Assembly: GCF_001886815.1 (NCBI RefSeq)
Contig: NZ_CP018099.1
Location: 3,842,501-3,906,500, forward strand
Length of the DNA: 64,000 nucleotides
Source of the DNA: Caldithrix abyssi DSM 13497
Lineage (GTDB): Bacteria; Calditrichota; Calditrichia; Calditrichales; Calditrichaceae
Direction: 5' to 3'
This document shows positions 7,188 through 18,391 of the stretch, one piece after another. Under the pieces are notes generated by a model. That model was not told where the DNA came from and made no database searches. It saw nothing but the letters and a program-made list of their open reading frames with translations. A program made the translations under genes and the position numbers. Positions within the stretch are counted from its first letter, which is position 1. Each line of letters opens with the position of its first letter.

Positions 7188-9968
7188 TTATTCTTTGTTA
7201 TCTAAAATGGCTCTTACTTTTTTGGCCATCTGCTGAATGGTGTAGGGCTTGTGTAAAAATCGATACCCGCGGCTCAACAGGCCGGTTTTCATCAACTGGC
7301 TGTCGGTATAACCGGAGGTCAGCAAAATTTTGATATTCGGGTTCAGTTCTTTAATCTCTTCGGCTAATTGATCGCCGCCCATGACCGGCATCACCATATC
7401 GGAAAACACCATATCCAGTTCATTAACCAGATTATTCTGTTTAATGATTTCCAGCGCTCTGGCCCCGTTTTCTGCCGCGTAAACTTTGTAGCCCAGGTTC
7501 TTTAAAAAGGTGCAGGCCAGCTCGCGCACATCCGGGTCATCTTCTACCACCATTATGGATTCCTGCGCTTTGGTGGAAATTTCGCTGGTCTCGTCCCGTT
7601 CGGATTTATCCTGCTCTTCCTCGCTCACCGGCCAGTAGATATGAAACGTGGTGCCCTGCCCCGGCGCGCTTTCCAGATAAATACTTCCGCCGTTTTGCTT
7701 GATAATGCCGTAAACCGTTGAAAGCCCCAGGCCGGTGCCCTTGCCCTCGCTTTTGGTCGTAAAAAACGGCTCAAATATTTTGTCCTGTATTTCCTCCGGA
7801 ATTCCGATGCCGTTGTCCGAAATGCTGATGCGTACATACTCGCCTTCTCTACTGCCGGCATGACGCGAAACAAAATCTTCGTCCAGTACCACTTTTTCGG
7901 TCTGTACTTTTATCATTTTACGGACGCCCGGATCGCTCAAATGGTTCAGGGCGTCTCTGGAATTGATAATCAAATTAACCAGCATCTGTTCGATTTGCCC
8001 GGGATCTGCCTTAATCGGAGGCACATCCTCCGCCAGTTGAGTTACCAGCTCGATGTCTTCATTGATCAATTGACGCAGCATCTTTTTAAGGTCATCAATG
8101 ATCTGGTTCAGATTGACCACGCGCGGTTCGATTAATTGTTTGCGGCTAAAAGCCAGCAGCTGGCGGATCAAATTTTCGGCGCGGCGCCCGGAACGCAAAA
8201 TATTTTGAATAAAGGCCTGCATCTCATGGTCATCCGGCAGACCGCGACGAATCATTTCTGCATAGCCGTTAATAGCTGTCAGAATGTTGTTGAAATCGTG
8301 GGCAATGCTGCCGGTTAACAAACCGATGGATTCCATCTTTTGCGCCTGGAACAGTTGCTGTTCGAGCTGCTTCTTTTCGGTTACATCGCGCATGATGCCT
8401 TCGTAGGCCACAATTTTGCCAGCTTCGTTTTTTACGGCGCCGGCGGTAACCAGCACTAAAATTTTCTGACCGTCTCTGTTCTTTAACGTCAATTCGTAAT
8501 CTTTAACAAAACCTTTCTTTTCTATCGCTTTCATAAACTTAACGTGGTCCTCAGGATTTAGATACAGATCGCCTGCTTTAACTTTTAAAACGTCGTTTAA
8601 AGATTTAAAACCGAACAATTTGACGCCGGCCGGATTCATATCCAGAATTCGGCCGGAAGGGGTGGCCACAAAGATCACGTCGGCCGAACGTTCGAACAGC
8701 ATTTTTATTCTGCTTTCGGAGCGGCGCAAATGTTCTTTGTACCGCTTGCGCTCCAGGGCGTTTAAAAAGATCAAACCGGCGGTCAGCAGGGTATGCTCGG
8801 TAAAAGAAGGCCAGTCTTCCCGCTTACGTAAAAAGTCCAGCCCGATAAAACCGACGATGGATTCATTTAAGATTAACGGCACGATGAATAACGATCGAAT
8901 GTCCTCCACCTTCCAGATAGATTTAATGGTGCTGGCTTCCACAGGTAATTGATCCACATCGCTTATGGCCAGATGGCTGGAACGACGCAACGCTTTTACA
9001 AACCATTTAAAATCTTCTTTATCGATCTGTTCATGGCGGGCGATTTTTTCCTTTACGCCTTCCTTTCGATATTCGTGTGATTTTTTTAGCGAGGTGCCTT
9101 TTTGCGCAAAAAAGTAAAGATACGATCGATCGGCTTCAAAATATTCGCAAAGCGTTTTTAAACCGTTGTTCACCATAGAATCGATTTCATCAATCGTGGC
9201 CTGGATGAATTGCGTGGCCAGAGTGGTCAGCGATTGTTCCAGCTGGAAAATATTGTTAAGATCGATGATCTTTTCTTGCAAACTCTGGTTTTTATTGAAA
9301 AGTTGTTCTTTTTCTTCCTTTAATTGCTCAAACTCCACCTTTAAATCGTGCAAGCGCAAAGATTCGTCGGACAGGGTTTTGATCTCTTCGCGCTGTTGTT
9401 TTAAATAAGAGAGCAAATTGGTATCGAGAATTTTGAAAACAATGCCAAACAAATTGGCAAATAAAATAAAAATGATGTGCACCGACTGCAGCATGGTCGC
9501 GTTCTGCGGCCAGATAATGGGAAAGAGCGAATAAAGGGTGGATAAAATCAAACCGCCGGCCAGCGCCCACCAGAATCCAGGCAGCAGAAAAAAATAGCCC
9601 ACCAGCAAAATGGAAACAAAACCAAAGTTAAAAACTTCGCTGTTTAAGCCGGGTTGCGAATGGAAAAGCACAAGGAACACCGTTCCCACACTCAAGTAAA
9701 ATAAAAATAAAAAAGTATCAGCGTGCCTGATAAGCGCTTTATAACTTAAGGCCAGAATGGACACCAGCCACATCCCAACCGGTAACCAGAATTCCCACTC
9801 GCCAAGCAACCATAACCAGCCTTTTTGATTGAAAAACAAAAAGTGGTTAAAGGCCAGGTAAACCACCAGTAAAAAACTTACGCCGATCCATCGTTTTTGC
9901 GTATCCTGTAAAAGAGGAAAAAAAGAATTGGTTTGCAAGGCAATCGAGTCTTTTTTGTTTTTTTTCAT
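7188..9968 (-). CDS. hybrid sensor histidine kinase/response regulator (GAF-PAS)
   Basis: A 926-residue hybrid kinase. Domains in order: five or six membrane segments (about 25-180), a coiled coil (190-240), a GAF domain (about 245-415), a PAS domain starting near [18 protein letters not shown] (about 425-545), HisKA with [16 protein letters not shown] (His near 568), HATPase_c with DNGIGIP and GTGLGLST, and a C-terminal receiver with VVEDDPD, phospho-acceptor Asp in MVFSDMVMP, and HKPY. HisKA of the HDFNN type is common in hybrid kinases that phosphorylate their own receiver. No partner gene is adjacent. It is convergent with the ACT gene (19 bp apart), and no terminator hairpin is obvious between them. 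Confidence 0.9.
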   Translation of the reverse strand: MKKNKKDSIALQTNSFFPLLQDTQKRWIGVSFLLVVYLAFNHFLFFNQKGWLWLLGEWEFWLPVGMWLVSILALSYKALIRHADTFLFLFYLSVGTVFLVLFHSQPGLNSEVFNFGFVSILLVGYFFLLPGFWWALAGGLILSTLYSLFPIIWPQNATMLQSVHIIFILFANLFGIVFKILDTNLLSYLKQQREEIKTLSDESLRLHDLKVEFEQLKEEKEQLFNKNQSLQEKIIDLNNIFQLEQSLTTLATQFIQATIDEIDSMVNNGLKTLCEYFEADRSYLYFFAQKGTSLKKSHEYRKEGVKEKIARHEQIDKEDFKWFVKALRRSSHLAISDVDQLPVEASTIKSIWKVEDIRSLFIVPLILNESIVGFIGLDFLRKREDWPSFTEHTLLTAGLIFLNALERKRYKEHLRRSESRIKMLFERSADVIFVATPSGRILDMNPAGVKLFGFKSLNDVLKVKAGDLYLNPEDHVKFMKAIEKKGFVKDYELTLKNRDGQKILVLVTAGAVKNEAGKIVAYEGIMRDVTEKKQLEQQLFQAQKMESIGLLTGSIAHDFNNILTAINGYAEMIRRGLPDDHEMQAFIQNILRSGRRAENLIRQLLAFSRKQLIEPRVVNLNQIIDDLKKMLRQLINEDIELVTQLAEDVPPIKADPGQIEQMLVNLIINSRDALNHLSDPGVRKMIKVQTEKVVLDEDFVSRHAGSREGEYVRISISDNGIGIPEEIQDKIFEPFFTTKSEGKGTGLGLSTVYGIIKQNGGSIYLESAPGQGTTFHIYWPVSEEEQDKSERDETSEISTKAQESIMVVEDDPDVRELACTFLKNLGYKVYAAENGARALEIIKQNNLVNELDMVFSDMVMPVMGGDQLAEEIKELNPNIKILLTSGYTDSQLMKTGLLSRGYRFLHKPYTIQQMAKKVRAILDNKE

Positions 9969-10023
9969 GTGCTAAGACACCTTTTGTACGTTCCATGTAT
10001 CAATTTCTATTTAAATAAAAAAA

Positions 10024-13000
10024 TCATTTTTGCAAAATTATTTTTTTAACCGCCGAATATTTTGCCCCTTTTAAGCGCAAAATGTACATCCCGCTGGCGA
10101 CAACGCTGTTTCCATTATTCTTCCCATTCCATTTAAATTGATGATAACCGGCCTCGAACTTATAGTTTTTAACCAGGGTTTTAACGCGGCGACCGTTAAT
10201 GTCAAAAATTTCGATCGTAAGACGATCGGCTTCGGGCAATTGTAATTTAAAAGTCGTGCTCTGATTAAACGGATTGGGAAAGTTCTGGCTCAACTGGAAT
10301 TGTTCGGGAACGGGCAGAAATTCTTCGCTCTTTTTTTGCACAAAGTCAGCGCTTCCGACGATTAAACGAAGCCGAACTCCAGGAGAACTCAGCTTTGCCG
10401 GCAGCTCAGAATAACATAAACGGCCGGTCGGCGAAACAAGCTTCCACGTCCAGCCCTCGGGCAGTGAATCCGGTTTAATATTAACGTAAGCCGCAAGGCC
10501 CGTGTTCCAATTAACCTTAAAATCGAACTGGTAGCCCTCTTCGCCGGCGGGGCGGATATCCGCAGCCATTTTTTGGCTGTCATCATTTTCAAAATAGAGC
10601 GAAACAAAAGAGCCGATGGTCGGCGGCTCGGGGACGAGAGCCGTTTCCGAATGGCCGTCGGTTGTGGAACATGCGCCCACAAAATTGACCTCATCCTCAT
10701 AAAACCCGCTGCGGGCCGTCAGTTGAACCTGCCAATCCAGATCCGTTAAAATCGCCGCTCTGGCCAGGGTATTTTGCGCAGGGCTGGGCGGGATGGCGAC
10801 GGCGGTTTTGTCGCTGATTTTGACGGCGTACCCTTTGTACGGTTCAAGAACGTTGGCGATGATCCAGCCCGTTCCGGTGTAATAATACAGCACGGGCGCC
10901 CCAGGCCAGTTTTGCGTAACCTCCTGCCAGGCAACCGGAAAGGGAAAAGGATTGGCGATCATATTCCAGCCGCTGGCAACCGGTATTTCAAAGTTGACAT
11001 TTGTAGGCACGCTTTGCAGGTCGCCGGCGTCCAGCTGCAAAGAGTCTCTGGCGATCAAATACAACGCTTTGCCCGGCGGTAATACCGTTTCTAACTGCTT
11101 CTGTTCTACAAATTTTAACTGCTGCGCATCCCAGTCAAACAAGCGGTACTTTTCCGCATCGTACGCTCCCAGATCGTCTGTAAAAAGATCGGCCAGCGAA
11201 CGATCGGTAACAAAGGGTAAAGAGATCATCTGATATTTTTCTTTTCTGGTAAAGTACGGAAACTGGATTTCAGGAATCTGCACCGTAAAATAAAGGGGAT
11301 TTTGCGCGCCATTTTCCGGAAAGATCGTCTTCCTTCCACCGTGTTCAATCTCAAAGTACGCTTCAAGGCCTGTGACGGTAATCCAGTCTGCCGGGATGTG
11401 CGCCGTCCAGCCCGTGTCGGGACTAAACTGCAGGGGCAGCGTCTGATACTCATCACCGGCTCCCGGCCGCAGATAAAGAAGCGCGCTCCGGATGGCGGTA
11501 GAGTCGTCTGTGATGGCAAAGCGCACGGTTGACTGCTCGCCAAGCACAAGACGCAGAGAATCCGGTTCAAAATTTACCTGCGCAGGCGTTGGATCGATTT
11601 TCCCCCTGCCCAGCAGCGGAATGGTAAACGGCGAGCGCTCGGGATCGTTGGAATAGATGATCAGGGCTGCCGAATAGCTGCCCGCCGCTGTTGGGTTAAA
11701 CGTAATCTGAAGCGACGTCAACGAGTCGTCTGCGGCAATGGTCAGGTTGTTCAAAGCGGATTTAAGACCAAAGGCAGAAGCCTGGGCTCCGCTAATTTGC
11801 GAGCTATCAATCATCAACACGCCGTTTCCTAAGTTGAACAGGCTAAAGGAACGCACGCCGCTCTCCTGCACAAAAATCGCGCCAAAATCACAGGTATCGT
11901 TTAAACTGCTAATGAACAACGGCGCGGCCGAGGAGTAGAGCGCCACGCCCCGCAAATTTACGGAGAGCTGACGTTGCGCAAGGTCCTGCGAATAGATTTG
12001 CAGCTGCGCCAGGTGCAAACCAGTTTGTTGAGGACGATACGTAATTTTGAAGGTCAAAAGCGAGTCTTCCGGATTCAGCGCCAGCGGAAAATCAAAATCC
12101 GGCAGGCTGAATGCGTCCGAGTTCGGGCCGCTGAGGCGGATGCTGTCCACATAAAACACCACGCGGCTGTTGTTGCGCATCTCCAGGGTTTGCTGCGCAT
12201 CGGAGTGTATGATCTGCTTGCCGAAATCCAACATGGGTTGCACAGTAAAATGCACGCTGTCCGCTTCGCCAATCAGACGCAGCACGTAAGGCTGGTGGTA
12301 GGGGTTGTTCCAGTAAATGGTTAAGTCGCTTTCGAAACGGCCGACATCTTGCGGCGTAAAACGGATGTTCAGGGGCAGCGGGTCCGCGCCGGCAGCAATG
12401 CGTTGGGGCGTCGGTTCAACCAGCGAAAAGACCGCCGGATTACTCAAAACGATGGAATCGATGACTACCGGGGCGTTGCCTGTGTTCTTTAAAAACAACG
12501 ATTGGACGGGCTGACGATACAGAGAATATCGGCCGAAATCCAGCGTGTCTGTAAGCGCCTGTAACACGGGTTCAACGCCCAGCGCCCGGATGGTCAACAC
12601 GCGCGGATTACGAAAAGGATCGTTGGAATAGATTTTAACGGAAGCCTCCTGCCAGCCTGCCTTTTGCGGAAAAAAAGAAACGGGAAAGCTGAGCGTATCG
12701 ACCTGCGGCTGCAGAATCTTCGGAACGTTGAAGGCGGTAATGGTCAGATCGCTGTTTTGCGGCAAAGTTACCGACAGCGAATCGATGAACAACTGGTAAT
12801 CGCCACGGTTAAAAATTTTAACGATTTGCGTCTTTTGATCGAACAACATGACGGAATCAAAGCGCACCGAATCCGGTTCAAACGTTAGCTCAGCCGCTTT
12901 TACAAAAGCGGCAAGGGGCAATTGGAACTCAGGATTCAGGGCGTCGTTGCTGACGATTTTAAGGGCGGCGTTTAAAGCGCCGCTACGTTGCGGCAGGCAA

Positions 13001-15195
13001 CGCAGGTAAATGCTTAACGAATCGTTTTGCGGCGCAATGATTAAATCGCCGCCGACCTTCCACCACGAAAAAGAGCCTGCATCGTCTCCCACAATGGTCA
13101 TCGATTTGATTTGCAGGTCGATGTTTCCTCCATTGCGGATGGTCAGCCTGGTTAACGAGTCGTCGGGCATGGTCAACTGGCCAAAATCTACCCGTTCGAC
13201 CGGTAAACGCACAAGGGCGGCAATGCCCGCGCCCGTGACGGGAATCCGGACCAGGGGGCTAAACGGATCGTCGCTGGCAATGAGCAGGGTGTCGCTGTAA
13301 AAACGGGTGGAGTCCGGCGTAAAACGGACATCGACCGCCAGCGGGCTGCCCTGCGCCTCAATTTCTACTTCTGAAGTAAAATCCACCGTAAAGCGCGAAT
13401 CCTGGTTTATAAAGGCCATCGAATGGATGGTCAACGCTGTATTTCCCTGGTTGCGGATTTCGATTTGCCGCAGCGAATCGCTAAAAATCAGCACGGAATC
13501 AAAGGCGATGGAATCGGTGTCGGTTTTTAAAACAGGCGCCAGCCCTTCTCCGGAAAGATAAATAGACCGCACGGAATCGTCCGGATCGTTGCTAAAAATG
13601 CGCAGGGTGTCCAAAATGGCGCCGATGGTGTCCGGATGAAAATAAACCATTAGCGAAATATAATCTCCGGAATAGGGAGGCAGTTCGTTTTGCGAAAGCG
13701 TTGCCGAAAACGAAGAGGTATTTGATTTTAGTGAATCGATAAAAAGCGTGTCGGTTCCGGTGTTAAAGATTTTAACCTGCTGCGAATCGACCTGCGAAAC
13801 GGCCTGCCCGCCAAAATCCAGCGCGTCGGAAAGGATTAAAATATTGGGCATAACCACCATGCCCACCAGAGGCGTTTGTTTTTGTCCGAGATTGGTATCG
13901 ATTTGTAAATTTGCGGTCAGGGGCAACGAACTGGTTTGCGTGGGATGAAAAATCACCGGCACCAGCAGGCTGTCGGCCATGGGCAGGTTGACGTTATTGA
14001 ACGCGCCGTCAATCGAAAAATAGCTCTGATCTGCGCCGCTTAGAACAATTTGTTGGATGGTTAAAACATCGTCGCTGTAATTTTTAATGGTTAAAACAAG
14101 GGTTAAGGAATCGCCCAGACTCACGTTGCCGAAATCGAGCGTATCGGGCGTTGAAAACAGTGGCGGATACCATTTGCGCGCATACGGCCCGCCATAGGCG
14201 CCCATATCGTTACGCTGGCCGCCCAGCGACGGCGGGAAATAGCGGTCTTCAAAAACGGTAGAAGGATCGCCGGCATCGATGGCCGGAGACGATGCGCCAA
14301 GCGTAAAATCCTGGGTACTGGCAAATTGTGGATCCTGCATGATATTGCCTACGCCGGAGATAAGCTGCTCCACGGCAGAATAGCTCACCTCGCCGCTCCC
14401 CGAAACCGTGGCAATTTGCTGAACAGCGCTGTTAAAGTAGATAATCGAATTTTTAACGGTATGCGTACCGCCAATATTAACGATGCCTTCCTTACCGTTG
14501 TAGGCCACGACGCTGTTTACACATTCCAGTGCATCGCCTGTTGCGCTAAGCAAAATGCCTTCTTCTGCGTTAAAGGCGATCAGCGAATTGCGCGCGGTGA
14601 TCTGCCCCTGGTTGGTCTCCAATCCGCGATCGCCGTTGGAAAAAATCCGACAGGCGATCAGTTCAACCCGTCCGTTATTGTCGGTTAAAATACCGGTCTG
14701 GCCGTTATTCAGAATATTGCACCGTTCAAGGGTAACCACGCTGTTTGCAACATTAAGACCAAGGGCTTCGTTGTGTTTAATGACCGTGTGTTTAACGATT
14801 AGATCGGTGCCTGATATTTGCAGCGCCGGATTGGCTGTTACATCGCTAACGCGGCAATAACTCAGGGTTGAATTTGCGCTGGCATTGTTAAAATAAAGGC
14901 CGGCCCATCCCGCGACATTACTTTCGGCCGCTTCAAATACAATCGAATCCTGCTCTGTTCCTGCGGCATTTAACACGCCGAGAATCTTCATGCGGTAGTT
15001 GCCTTCGAACAGAACGGTTACGCCGGCTTCAATGGTTAATTGCAAAACATCCAGATTGCCCGTCACATGGATGGGACTTTGCGCCACGCTCCAGGTTTCA
15101 CCGTCGATCAGACCGGCAACCTGCTTTTGCCCGCGGGCGGTCTGCACAACGCTAATGGAAAGCAAAAAGACAAATAACAAATTGGTTACACGCAT
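10024..15195 (-). CDS. giant secreted beta-helix/choice-of-anchor-D protein with type IX sorting tail
   Basis: A 1723-residue exported protein. An N-terminal signal peptide (LLFVFLLSISVVQTARG) is followed by a right-handed parallel beta-helix region (about residues 30-330, repeated 'NSxIxxN' rungs), then about eight choice-of-anchor-D/ASPM-SPD-2-Hydin-like Ig modules of about 100 residues (about 340-1210; recurring LDFG, FNTGT, FxP motifs and IYSNDP). A further beta-rich part precedes the C-terminal module FPNPFNQSTTF to MYILRL, which is the type A Por/type IX sorting domain. The protein should be exported and anchored to, or released from, the cell surface. Adhesion or matrix roles are possible; no enzymatic motif is seen. 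It lies next to a small TPR-like protein and a PEGA kinase on the same strand. Confidence 0.85.
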   Translation of the reverse strand: MRVTNLLFVFLLSISVVQTARGQKQVAGLIDGETWSVAQSPIHVTGNLDVLQLTIEAGVTVLFEGNYRMKILGVLNAAGTEQDSIVFEAAESNVAGWAGLYFNNASANSTLSYCRVSDVTANPALQISGTDLIVKHTVIKHNEALGLNVANSVVTLERCNILNNGQTGILTDNNGRVELIACRIFSNGDRGLETNQGQITARNSLIAFNAEEGILLSATGDALECVNSVVAYNGKEGIVNIGGTHTVKNSIIYFNSAVQQIATVSGSGEVSYSAVEQLISGVGNIMQDPQFASTQDFTLGASSPAIDAGDPSTVFEDRYFPPSLGGQRNDMGAYGGPYARKWYPPLFSTPDTLDFGNVSLGDSLTLVLTIKNYSDDVLTIQQIVLSGADQSYFSIDGAFNNVNLPMADSLLVPVIFHPTQTSSLPLTANLQIDTNLGQKQTPLVGMVVMPNILILSDALDFGGQAVSQVDSQQVKIFNTGTDTLFIDSLKSNTSSFSATLSQNELPPYSGDYISLMVYFHPDTIGAILDTLRIFSNDPDDSVRSIYLSGEGLAPVLKTDTDSIAFDSVLIFSDSLRQIEIRNQGNTALTIHSMAFINQDSRFTVDFTSEVEIEAQGSPLAVDVRFTPDSTRFYSDTLLIASDDPFSPLVRIPVTGAGIAALVRLPVERVDFGQLTMPDDSLTRLTIRNGGNIDLQIKSMTIVGDDAGSFSWWKVGGDLIIAPQNDSLSIYLRCLPQRSGALNAALKIVSNDALNPEFQLPLAAFVKAAELTFEPDSVRFDSVMLFDQKTQIVKIFNRGDYQLFIDSLSVTLPQNSDLTITAFNVPKILQPQVDTLSFPVSFFPQKAGWQEASVKIYSNDPFRNPRVLTIRALGVEPVLQALTDTLDFGRYSLYRQPVQSLFLKNTGNAPVVIDSIVLSNPAVFSLVEPTPQRIAAGADPLPLNIRFTPQDVGRFESDLTIYWNNPYHQPYVLRLIGEADSVHFTVQPMLDFGKQIIHSDAQQTLEMRNNSRVVFYVDSIRLSGPNSDAFSLPDFDFPLALNPEDSLLTFKITYRPQQTGLHLAQLQIYSQDLAQRQLSVNLRGVALYSSAAPLFISSLNDTCDFGAIFVQESGVRSFSLFNLGNGVLMIDSSQISGAQASAFGLKSALNNLTIAADDSLTSLQITFNPTAAGSYSAALIIYSNDPERSPFTIPLLGRGKIDPTPAQVNFEPDSLRLVLGEQSTVRFAITDDSTAIRSALLYLRPGAGDEYQTLPLQFSPDTGWTAHIPADWITVTGLEAYFEIEHGGRKTIFPENGAQNPLYFTVQIPEIQFPYFTRKEKYQMISLPFVTDRSLADLFTDDLGAYDAEKYRLFDWDAQQLKFVEQKQLETVLPPGKALYLIARDSLQLDAGDLQSVPTNVNFEIPVASGWNMIANPFPFPVAWQEVTQNWPGAPVLYYYTGTGWIIANVLEPYKGYAVKISDKTAVAIPPSPAQNTLARAAILTDLDWQVQLTARSGFYEDEVNFVGACSTTDGHSETALVPEPPTIGSFVSLYFENDDSQKMAADIRPAGEEGYQFDFKVNWNTGLAAYVNIKPDSLPEGWTWKLVSPTGRLCYSELPAKLSSPGVRLRLIVGSADFVQKKSEEFLPVPEQFQLSQNFPNPFNQSTTFKLQLPEADRLTIEIFDINGRRVKTLVKNYKFEAGYHQFKWNGKNNGNSVVASGMYILRLKGAKYSAVKKIILQK

Positions 15196-15211
15196 GCTGT
15201 ATTAAACCCTT

Positions 15212-15742
15212 TTATTCTTTCGGCCAGTCGGGCGGAGCGGGTAAAATATTATCCTGCCCGCCGCCATTACCATTTTTCAATAAGATAATGCCAAACAGGC
15301 CAACAGTGGCCGCTCCGGAAATGAGCCAGAATTTTTTGTTTTGATAAAACGCTTTTTCGTTTTTTTTCAGCGCGCGGCGTTCTTCCTGAACCAGCAGTAC
15401 AAAAGACGGGGGCTCCTGTTCAATGGTGGGGTTGTAATCCGGCTTTATTTCCAGAATGCGGCGGATAATTTTTCGCGCGCCCGGTTCATCATTTACAGCT
15501 CGTCGAATTTCAGCCAGGATGATCAGCGCCTCGAATTGTTGCTCGCTGTTCAGGGTTCCGCTTTTTAACAGTTTCATTACAATCTCTTGCGCCTGTTCAA
15601 AATGACCTTCATAGTAATCGCTTCTGGCTTTTTTTAGTTGTGCGGAAATGGAATTATCATTTTGTAAAGCGAAAAGCGTTTCAGAAAAGGCCAACCAAAA
15701 AAATGCAACGATGAGTATGGAAGTGATGGTTTTTTTACACAT
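15212..15742 (-). CDS. exported TPR-like protein with C-terminal membrane anchor
   Basis: I do not recognise a named family. The 176-residue product has a signal sequence (SILIVAFFWLAFSETLFA), a helical region resembling tetratricopeptide helices (YYEGHFEQAQEIVMKLL; FEALIILAEIRRA), a Lys-rich segment and a hydrophobic helix near residues 135-155 (LISGAATVGLFGIIL). The tail is Gly/Pro-rich. It lies 16 bp before the giant surface protein, so the two are probably co-transcribed. A role in assembly or export of that protein is inferred from position only. Confidence 0.7.
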   Translation of the reverse strand: MCKKTITSILIVAFFWLAFSETLFALQNDNSISAQLKKARSDYYEGHFEQAQEIVMKLLKSGTLNSEQQFEALIILAEIRRAVNDEPGARKIIRRILEIKPDYNPTIEQEPPSFVLLVQEERRALKKNEKAFYQNKKFWLISGAATVGLFGIILLKNGNGGGQDNILPAPPDWPKE

Positions 15743-15879
15743 TGATTTCCCACGCTTTTTTTAACCGCTGCTAATTTAAGAAATTTATCCGTAACTTGTC
15801 AGATAATTTTACAGAATACGATAAATAATCTCCCCAATTTTTTAACATTTTTAAAATCAGGGACAAACGCAACGGCAAC

Positions 15880-18207
15880 TTATTCTTTTTCCAGGGTAAA
15901 TTTAAGCGTCTTTTTCTCTTCTGGCACGATCATTACCTCAGCCGGGCCGTCCACCAGTTTGTAGCCCTGTTTGCTGACCGAAATGCGGTGGAAGCCGGGG
16001 CTTAGACGAATGGCAGCCGGGGTGTACTTATCGGTAAGGCGTCCATCGACCACAATTTGTACAAAGAGCGGCTGTTTGTTGACATCAAAGGCCAACACAC
16101 GCGTTTCTATTTTGCGGTTAAAATCATAGCTCAGCCGAATGGTCTTTTCGGGTTCGATGACCACGGTCTTTTCGATGGTTGAAAATGCGGGATTTTCAAT
16201 GCGCAGCAGATGCCGCCCGGCCGTCAACCTGATTTTATGTTTGATGTTGGTTTCTTCTTTTAGCAGTTGATCATCGATGTAGATATTGCCCCAGGGCAAA
16301 ACGTGTATTTCCAGAGTTCCGTAGAGGGGGGTAAACGCCACCTCAATCGTTCGTTTTTCGCCGGGCTGCAATTGCAGGTTCTTTTCAACGTTTTCGAAAT
16401 TCGGTTTTATAAAAATAAGACGACGTTGTCCGGGCGCAATGCGAAGCGCGCCGGAATGCCGATCGATCTTTTGCGGTTTACGGTTGTCGATCTGCACCTC
16501 AAACGGCCACTGGCGGGATTGAATGGTAACCAGCGCCTCCTGTGGCTCGAGCCGTAGGTTCAGGTTCCAATTTTGTCTTTCGGGAACGGTAATCTGGCGT
16601 GTTAGCTCCTTAAAACCGGCTTTGCGGACGCGCAAATTTAAGGTTTGCCCGCTTTTTAAAACATAGCTGAGCGGAGTTTGCCCGATATGACGATTGTCCA
16701 GATACACATCGGCCTTTGAGGGGGTGGAGTTAAAGGTAACACGGGTTTCGCTGACTGGCTTGCTTTGCGGCACGGGAGCCAACGGTTTCGTCTGCGCTAA
16801 TTTAGCGTCTTCTTTTACCGCAGCTTTGCGTAACAGGGCGATATCCAGCGCCAGATGTTGTCCGCCTTTTACCATTAGAGTGGAATCGTAGGACACAAAG
16901 CCCGCCTTTTCGATGCGTAAGGCGATGGACCCTTTCTGGATGGTCAAAGAATCGATGGGCGTTTGTCCGATGGGTTCGCCATTCATGTAAACCCGGGCGC
17001 CCGGCGGCCGGCTATGCAGGCTGAGCATGGTTACGGCCGATTGTGTGGACACGCTACCGGATGGAGGCGGCAACGAAATCAAATAGATAATAAACAGAAT
17101 AATCAGGATCGGCAGCAGACTAATCAGCCACAACCGTTTGCTTTTTACCAGCTCGGTCATGCGCGTCAGTTGCGACATTTCGGAAAGGTCTTTGGCCTCT
17201 TCATCATCTTCTTCAGGGGAAACGGGCGGCGGCGTTTTTTCCACCGGAATCTCCGGCGCCAGAGAGACATCCGAAAAATCATCTTTGATGTCAAAGGCGT
17301 ACCTGTCGAAATTAATTTCATCATCGATTTCGCTGCCGGCGGGACGTCCGTTCTCCAGTTTGTCTTTAAGCTTTTCTTTCAGTTCGGCCAATCGCTGCGC
17401 CATTTCCACCGCAGACTGAAAGCGGTCGTCCGGATTCTTTTCTATGGCCTTCATAATGAAAGCATCGAATTCCGGAGGAAGATAGGGGTTAAAGGTAGAA
17501 GGCCGGGGAAGCGGTTTGCGGACGATGGTCTCACGGATGTCGAAATCGGTTTGCGCCGGATCAAAGGGCACGGTGCCGGTGGCCATCTGGTAAATGGTAA
17601 TGCCCAGAGAATAGATATCGGTTCGATGATCGGTTTCTTTGAGGCTTCGTACCTGTTCCGGCGACATGTAATACAGGGTGCCGCCCACAGCCGAAATATG
17701 CGTATGAATCAGCGAATTTTCCTGAATCTTGGCCAGGCCGAAATCGGTTACTTTTACCAGATTATCCTGGGTGAGCAAAATATTACTCGGTTTAATATCG
17801 CGATGCACAATACCGGCGGAATGGGCATGTTGCAAAGCCGACAGAATTTGCTCGCTGATTTCAATGACTTCTTTTAAAGGCAACGGCCGTTTACCTTTTA
17901 AGCGATCGCGCAGAGTGTCGCCCTCGATGTACTCCATGACGATGAACCACTGGCCATTGGCTTCCAGCAGATCGCTGATGCGCACAATGTGCGGATTTTC
18001 CAGCCGCGCCAGGGCGCGCGCTTCGGTTTTAAAACGGTTTAATAGCTTTTCGTTTAAGGAAAGGCCCGGCGCAATCATCTTAAGCGCAACGATTTTGTCG
18101 AGATGGGTATTCAAAGCCTTGAAAACAAGCCCCATCCCTCCCTGCCCCGCCGGCTCCAGGATGCGAAAGTGGCCAAAAACTTTTCCGATGAATTGTTGAC
18201 TATTCAT
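15880..18207 (-). CDS. PknB-type serine/threonine protein kinase with PEGA repeats
   Basis: The N-terminal Hanks-type kinase domain (about residues 13-275) is complete: Gly loop, VALKMI lysine, HRDIKPSNIL catalytic loop, DFGLA and APE-equivalent SPEQ. An acidic linker leads to one membrane helix (about 358-378), then an extracytoplasmic part made of about five PEGA-like beta modules (PPGARVYMNGEPIGQTPI, STPSKADVYLDNRHIGQTPL and similar), a sugar- or peptidoglycan-associated fold. The architecture suggests a receptor kinase sensing envelope state. It is upstream of the surface-protein genes on the same strand, 137 bp from the small anchored protein. Substrates are unknown. Confidence 0.92.
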   Translation of the reverse strand: MNSQQFIGKVFGHFRILEPAGQGGMGLVFKALNTHLDKIVALKMIAPGLSLNEKLLNRFKTEARALARLENPHIVRISDLLEANGQWFIVMEYIEGDTLRDRLKGKRPLPLKEVIEISEQILSALQHAHSAGIVHRDIKPSNILLTQDNLVKVTDFGLAKIQENSLIHTHISAVGGTLYYMSPEQVRSLKETDHRTDIYSLGITIYQMATGTVPFDPAQTDFDIRETIVRKPLPRPSTFNPYLPPEFDAFIMKAIEKNPDDRFQSAVEMAQRLAELKEKLKDKLENGRPAGSEIDDEINFDRYAFDIKDDFSDVSLAPEIPVEKTPPPVSPEEDDEEAKDLSEMSQLTRMTELVKSKRLWLISLLPILIILFIIYLISLPPPSGSVSTQSAVTMLSLHSRPPGARVYMNGEPIGQTPIDSLTIQKGSIALRIEKAGFVSYDSTLMVKGGQHLALDIALLRKAAVKEDAKLAQTKPLAPVPQSKPVSETRVTFNSTPSKADVYLDNRHIGQTPLSYVLKSGQTLNLRVRKAGFKELTRQITVPERQNWNLNLRLEPQEALVTIQSRQWPFEVQIDNRKPQKIDRHSGALRIAPGQRRLIFIKPNFENVEKNLQLQPGEKRTIEVAFTPLYGTLEIHVLPWGNIYIDDQLLKEETNIKHKIRLTAGRHLLRIENPAFSTIEKTVVIEPEKTIRLSYDFNRKIETRVLAFDVNKQPLFVQIVVDGRLTDKYTPAAIRLSPGFHRISVSKQGYKLVDGPAEVMIVPEEKKTLKFTLEKE

Positions 18208-18391
18208 AAAACCATATCTGGGACGAAAGTGTATTTTTCGATTAAACTATCTTAATTTTCCAAACGATATATCCGACTTTTGTTCGTCTGTTTTAAAAAG
18301 AACTTTAGACAAATCTCTGGCGTTTTTTCTACGCCTGTGGTTTCTGGTTCGGCTTTGTTGTCTCTGTAATTAAATAGGTTCATGGTTTTGA

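Noticed and set aside
16963-17877. Long plus-strand ORF of 304 codons
   Set aside because: It is antisense to the well-conserved PEGA kinase frame and has an Arg/Gly-rich composition typical of shadow frames.
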